Below, piece by piece: positions 60,938 through 64,000 of a stretch of DNA of 64,000 bases. The stretch is from Paraburkholderia silviterrae (lineage in GTDB: Bacteria; Pseudomonadota; Gammaproteobacteria; Burkholderiales; Burkholderiaceae): contig NZ_SMRP01000011.1 of assembly GCF_004353915.1 (NCBI RefSeq), positions 1-64,000 of the forward strand, in the 5' to 3' direction. The position numbers were made by a program, and so were the translations under genes. Position 1 is the stretch's first letter. Each line of letters starts with the position of its first letter. The notes below the pieces were generated by a model. The model was given only the letters and a program-made list of their open reading frames with translations. It searched no databases and had not been told where the DNA came from.

Positions 60938-61372
60938 TCACTGCGTCGCCGCGTTGGTGAGCGCGAAGAGTTCGGCGCGCAGCGCCTTGGCGCGGTCGCG
61001 CTTCATGTACTGCTCGAATTCGGCCTGCGCGTCGAGCCACAGCGCATGCGCCTTCTCGTAGCGGCGCGCACCGCTTGCCGAGAGACGATAGACGAGCGTG
61101 CGCGTGTCGTGCTCGGCCGTGAACGCGAGCACGAGGCCATCGCGCTGCAAGGGCTTGAGCGCGCGCACGAGCGTCGTGCGGTCCATCACGAGCTCGTCCG
61201 AGAGCTCGGCCGCCGTGGCGTCCGGACGGCTGGCAAGACGCGAAAGAATCGTGAATTGCGCGGCCGTCACGCCCGCCTGAGAAAGATGGTGCTCATAAAG
61301 CTGCGTAACGAAGCGCGCCGCCTGTCGCAGCGCAAAACAGTTGCATTCCTCACGCGTCATTCGCTTCGCCAT
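60938..61372 (-). CDS. MarR family regulator
   Basis: The 144-residue winged-helix regulator has FALRQAARFVTQLYEHHL, the recognition region ATAAELSDELVMDRTTLVRAL (about 52-72) and the wing LAFTAEHDTRTLVYRLSASG. Such proteins usually repress neighbours and respond to small phenolics. Two Cys-containing positions near the N-terminus (EECNCFALRQ) could sense oxidants. The divergent or downstream target is unclear; the nearest candidate is the thiolase relic or the CMD-family gene. Confidence 0.92.
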   Translation of the reverse strand: MAKRMTREECNCFALRQAARFVTQLYEHHLSQAGVTAAQFTILSRLASRPDATAAELSDELVMDRTTLVRALKPLQRDGLVLAFTAEHDTRTLVYRLSASGARRYEKAHALWLDAQAEFEQYMKRDRAKALRAELFALTNAATQ

Positions 61373-61435
61373 CGCTGCTCACCCTGGTCCGCTTCGTTCA
61401 TCATGCGCCGTGCTCGCCCTGCACATGCACGGCCA

Positions 61436-61585
61436 TCATACTTTCTCGAGCGCAAGCGCGATACCCTGGCCGCCATCGATGCAAAGCGTCACGACGCCGC
61501 GGCGCAAGCCGTCGCGATGCATCGACCATGCGGGATCGAGCTTTGCGGGCACAAGCGTCTCGCGCGCCGAATTCAGCCTGCTCAT
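61436..61585 (-). pseudogene. short gene ending in a thiolase C-terminal fragment
   Basis: A 49-residue frame begins MSRLNSARETLVPAKLD with a GGAGA ribosome site. It ends RRGVVTLCIDGGQGIALALEKV, which is the C-terminal catalytic-Cys motif of acetyl-CoA acyltransferases (normally near residue 380 of 390). The rest of the thiolase is missing, so this looks like the tail left by a deletion, perhaps fused to an unrelated start. Confidence 0.65.
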
Positions 61586-61763
61586 CGTGTTCTCTCCGTT
61601 GATTTGCAGAATTGCCGCATGTATCACTTCATTCTATGTATGCATATGCACACATTCCAGTGCTTTGGCCGAATCGATATTCACGATTCGTGGCACGTTT
61701 TATGTCGTGCCATACATGCGGCGCGAAAATCCGGCGCGCGGGTGCGGCCATGTCGCCGCGTCG

Positions 61764-62300
61764 TCAGGCCACGGCCGGGAAATCGAGCGTCGTATCGTTC
61801 ACGCGGTTCACCAGATTCGTGAACGTGATCGACGTGATGGCGAGCGCGATCTCCACGATCTGGCGTTCCGTGTAACCCGCCTCGCGAATCGCATTGACCT
61901 CGGCTTCGGCCACCGTGCCGTGCGTACGCACCAGCACGCGCACGAAATGCACCAGCGCGTCGCGCTTCGCGTCGCCGGTTGCGTCACCCGCACGAATCTG
62001 CTTCATCCCTTCGGGCGTGAGGCCCGCGGCCTTGCCCATCAGCGTGTGTGCAGCTACACAGTAGTCGCAGCCGGCCACTTCGCTCACCGCGAGCTTGATG
62101 GTTTCGATATCGGGCTTGGCGAGCGAGCCGCCGGCCAGCACGGCGTCGACGGCCAGCATCGCGCCCAGCGCTTCGGGGCTGTGCGTGCCAATGGTGGCAT
62201 AAGCGTTCGGCACCTTGCCGACGGCCTTGCGGATCTTCGCGAAGATTTCGGCGGCGGCACCTGTGGCGGCTTCGGGGCGAATGGCGGAAAGACGGGACAT
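61764..62300 (-). CDS. carboxymuconolactone decarboxylase (AhpD-like) family protein
   Basis: The 178-residue all-helical CMD-family protein has the redox motif Cys78-x-x-Cys81 with His85 (VAGCDYCVAAHTLMG). That makes an alkylhydroperoxidase-like role more likely than decarboxylation. GAGGAG lies 7 bases before the ATG at 62300. It is divergent from an AraC-type regulator with a 152-bp gap; such pairs are common and suggest that the regulator controls it. Confidence 0.93.
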   Translation of the reverse strand: MSRLSAIRPEAATGAAAEIFAKIRKAVGKVPNAYATIGTHSPEALGAMLAVDAVLAGGSLAKPDIETIKLAVSEVAGCDYCVAAHTLMGKAAGLTPEGMKQIRAGDATGDAKRDALVHFVRVLVRTHGTVAEAEVNAIREAGYTERQIVEIALAITSITFTNLVNRVNDTTLDFPAVA

Positions 62301-62452
62301 GACAAACTCCTCAAGTTGCATTGAACTGGCTGTGTTGCGTAGCCATCGTCGATGGCATGAAGCCAGTCTAGCCGCGCAGCCCGGCGCTTTTAATGCCAGA
62401 ATGACGCGACTTCATGCCCGTTCGTCTCACTCAGATCGCCCAGCCGCCGCCC

Positions 62453-63379
62453 ATGGACATCCTCAGCCGCCTTCTGACGCTCATGCCCGTCGCGGGCCGC
62501 CTCGACGTGCGCTGCCATTTCGGCGCGCCGTGGCGCATCGACGAGCCCGCCGCCGACGCGCGCGAGATCCGCTATCACGTGCTGCTGAGCGGCACGGCCA
62601 TCGTCGAGGACGCGCACGGCGCGCCCACTGCGCTGCATGCGGGCGACATCGTTCTGTTTCCCTCGGGCGCGCCCCACCTGCTGCACGATGGCAGCGGCGC
62701 GCCGCCGGCCGCCGTCGAACGGCGCTTCGAGCAGGGTCACGCGGTCGAAACGAACCTTGCCGAAAGCCACGCTGCGGACGTGCTCTGCGGCCGCTTCCTG
62801 CTGCCCGCCGTGCCGCAGCGCCTCTTGCGCGAGAATCTTCCCGCCCGGCTCGTGGTACACAGCGCGAGCGCCGGCGGCAACCCGCCCGAGCGCCTTGTGC
62901 GCCTGATCGCGCTGCTGCGCGACGAGGCGCTCGACGCGCAGCCCGGCAGCGAGTCGCTCGTCAACCATCTTTCGGGCGCGCTCTTCGCGCTCACGCTGCG
63001 TTACGCGAGCCGTGCCGATGCGCCGCCGCGCGGCCTGCTCGCGCTCGCTCAGCAACCGCGCCTGCAGCCCGCCATCGACGCCATGTTCGACGCGCCCGGC
63101 AAGCCGTGGACGCTGCCGGAGCTCGCCGCGCTGTGCCATATGTCGCGCGCGACGTTCGTGCGCCACTTCGACGAAGCGATCGGGCGCAGCGCGGCCGACG
63201 TGCTCACCGACATCCGCATGACGCTCGCGGGCCGCATGCTCGCGCAGGGCGCCCAGCCGGTGGCCGAGATCGGCGAATTCGTGGGCTACCAGTCCGATGC
63301 CGCGTTTCAGCGCAGCTTCAAGCGACATGTGGGGATGACGCCCGCGCAATGGCGTGCCGCGGCTCGCGCGGGCGCGTGA
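62453..63379 (+). CDS. AraC family regulator with cupin N-terminal domain
   Basis: The 308-residue protein has an AraC-type cupin sensor (MDILSRLLTLMPVAGRLDVR, ALHAGDIVLFPSGAPHLL). The C-terminal HTH pair is LPELAALCHMSRATFVRHF and AEIGEFVGYQSDAAFQRSFK, followed by MTPAQWR. I prefer the ATG at 62453 because family members begin at this point; an ATG at 62414 would add 13 residues. Divergent from the CMD-family gene, it is its likely regulator. A 9-bp repeat begins at its stop. Confidence 0.9.
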   Translation: MDILSRLLTLMPVAGRLDVRCHFGAPWRIDEPAADAREIRYHVLLSGTAIVEDAHGAPTALHAGDIVLFPSGAPHLLHDGSGAPPAAVERRFEQGHAVETNLAESHAADVLCGRFLLPAVPQRLLRENLPARLVVHSASAGGNPPERLVRLIALLRDEALDAQPGSESLVNHLSGALFALTLRYASRADAPPRGLLALAQQPRLQPAIDAMFDAPGKPWTLPELAALCHMSRATFVRHFDEAIGRSAADVLTDIRMTLAGRMLAQGAQPVAEIGEFVGYQSDAAFQRSFKRHVGMTPAQWRAAARAGA

Positions 63380-63574
63380 GTGCAGCGAGTGCCTTGGCTG
63401 CTGCGACTGCCGTGGCTGCCGTGAGTGCCGTGAGTGCCGTGAGTGCCGTGAGTGCCGTGGGTGCCGTGGGTGCCGTGGGTGCCGTGGGTGCCGTGGGTGC
63501 CGTGGGTGCCGTGAGTACCGCGAGTGCTGCGAGCGCTGCGAGTGCCGTGACTGCCGCGACCGCCCTGGCTGCGT
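63377..63574. repeat. 22-unit 9-bp tandem repeat starting at a stop codon
   Basis: Units TGAGTGCCG, TGGGTGCCG, CGAGTGCTG and similar begin exactly at the TGA of the AraC-type gene (63377-63379). Central units are nearly identical (TGAGTGCCG x4, TGGGTGCCG x6); the edges are diverged. Confidence 0.9.
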
Positions 63575-63600
63575 GATCGTTCGCGAAGCAGCGCGTATGT

Positions 63601-64000
63601 TCATCCGCCTTGCGCCTCGCTCATGGCGGGCGTGCCGGCGCCGGCCGCGACCACATCGCCGCTTTCGCTCCAGCCGCCGCCCAACGAGCGATAGAGCGCC
63701 ACCGCCGCGAGCGCGCGCTCGCGCTTGGCGTTGTTGAGCAGATCAGCGTCGGCAAGCCAGGTCTGTTGCGCGCTCAGCACGTCGAGAAAGTCGGCCGCGC
63801 CGCCCTTGTATAGCTGGTTGGCGAGCTTGAGCGCCTGTTCGGACGACGTCACGGCGTCGCGCAACTGCTGGGTCTCGCCCGCCGTGCTCACGAGGTCGCT
63901 GCGGCTGTCTTCCACTTCGCGCAGCGCCTGCAACATCGTCTGCTGCAAGTTCAGTTGCGACTCGCGCATGCGGCTCTCGCTCTGCTCGATATCGGCCGTG
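63601..64000 (-). CDS. TolC/NodT-type efflux outer-membrane protein, 5' end outside the window
   Basis: Only the C-terminal 132 residues are present. DIEQSESRMRESQLNLQQTM, LREVEDSRSDLV and the AVTSSEQALKLANQLYKGGA then FLDVLSAQQTWL pattern are the second coiled-coil hairpin and equatorial region of RND-efflux outer-membrane lipoproteins. ALYRSLGGGW is the typical end. It would pair with an RND pump encoded beyond the right edge. Confidence 0.9.
   Translation of the reverse strand, partial: TADIEQSESRMRESQLNLQQTMLQALREVEDSRSDLVSTAGETQQLRDAVTSSEQALKLANQLYKGGAADFLDVLSAQQTWLADADLLNNAKRERALAAVALYRSLGGGWSESGDVVAAGAGTPAMSEAQGG

Noticed and set aside
63377..63574. Possible CRISPR array
   Set aside because: The repeats are 9 bp and directly adjacent with no unique spacers, and no cas genes are present.

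Overview
The window looks like a stretch of chromosome from a member of the Burkholderiaceae (Burkholderia/Paraburkholderia group). This rests on its high GC content, the Burkholderia-type 16-strand porin, the short H-NS-family protein with a GRGRAP motif, DUF2950/DUF3300 neighbours, and a linked mhp/hca aromatic pathway. No insertion sequence, phage gene, CRISPR array or rRNA was seen. There is one tRNA (Val, anticodon GAC).

Layout. 1-9 kb: a class A penicillin-binding protein (cut by the left edge), porin, small membrane protein, flavin reductase, a duplicated DnaA-box-like block, a 51-residue protein with a strong promoter, an Ala/Thr-repeat membrane protein, an MgtC-family protein and an AGE-family epimerase. 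9-16 kb: a chemoreceptor, a thioesterase, and a four-gene set fitting non-phosphorylative L-fucose (or related 6-deoxysugar) oxidation: aldo/keto reductase, lactonase, SDR and FAH-family hydrolase. The dehydratase step is absent. 16-25 kb: a HTH/PIN toxin-antitoxin pair, a TPR/O-GlcNAc-transferase-like protein, an H-NS-like unknown, a Pat-like acyl-CoA-synthetase/acetyltransferase, prfC and an H-NS-family gene. 25-38 kb: a LuxR-type regulator, envelope proteins, a GntP permease, an amine/amino-acid catabolic group (permease, aldehyde dehydrogenase, class III aminotransferase, AraC regulator, decayed second permease) and a single-chain dihydroxyacetone kinase.

38-53 kb is the centrepiece: mhpABDFETC with divergent mhpR, then hcaR and hcaEFCBD. 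Together they encode a route from 3-phenylpropionate/cinnamate (Hca dioxygenase and dihydrodiol dehydrogenase) or 3-(3-hydroxyphenyl)propionate (MhpA) through 2,3-dihydroxyphenylpropionate, meta-cleavage (MhpB), hydrolysis (MhpC), hydration (MhpD), aldol cleavage (MhpE) and acetaldehyde oxidation (MhpF) to succinate, pyruvate and acetyl-CoA. 53-64 kb holds tRNA-Val, a glutamate/aspartate-binding protein, a D-amino-acid dehydrogenase, envelope proteins (SYLF lipoprotein, DUF2950, DUF3300), a TAXI-type binding protein, a MarR regulator, a thiolase relic, a CMD-family protein with a divergent AraC regulator, and the 3' part of an efflux outer-membrane protein.

Two repeat phenomena are not explained by the genes. 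First, three divergent intergenic regions (before mgtC-like, gntP-like and mhpA) share a TGCRTGG-plus-hairpin element whose outer stem differs in sequence but stays paired. Second, in at least five unrelated genes the stop codon is the first codon of, or directly abuts, a 9-12 bp tandem repeat. These are the observations I would examine first.
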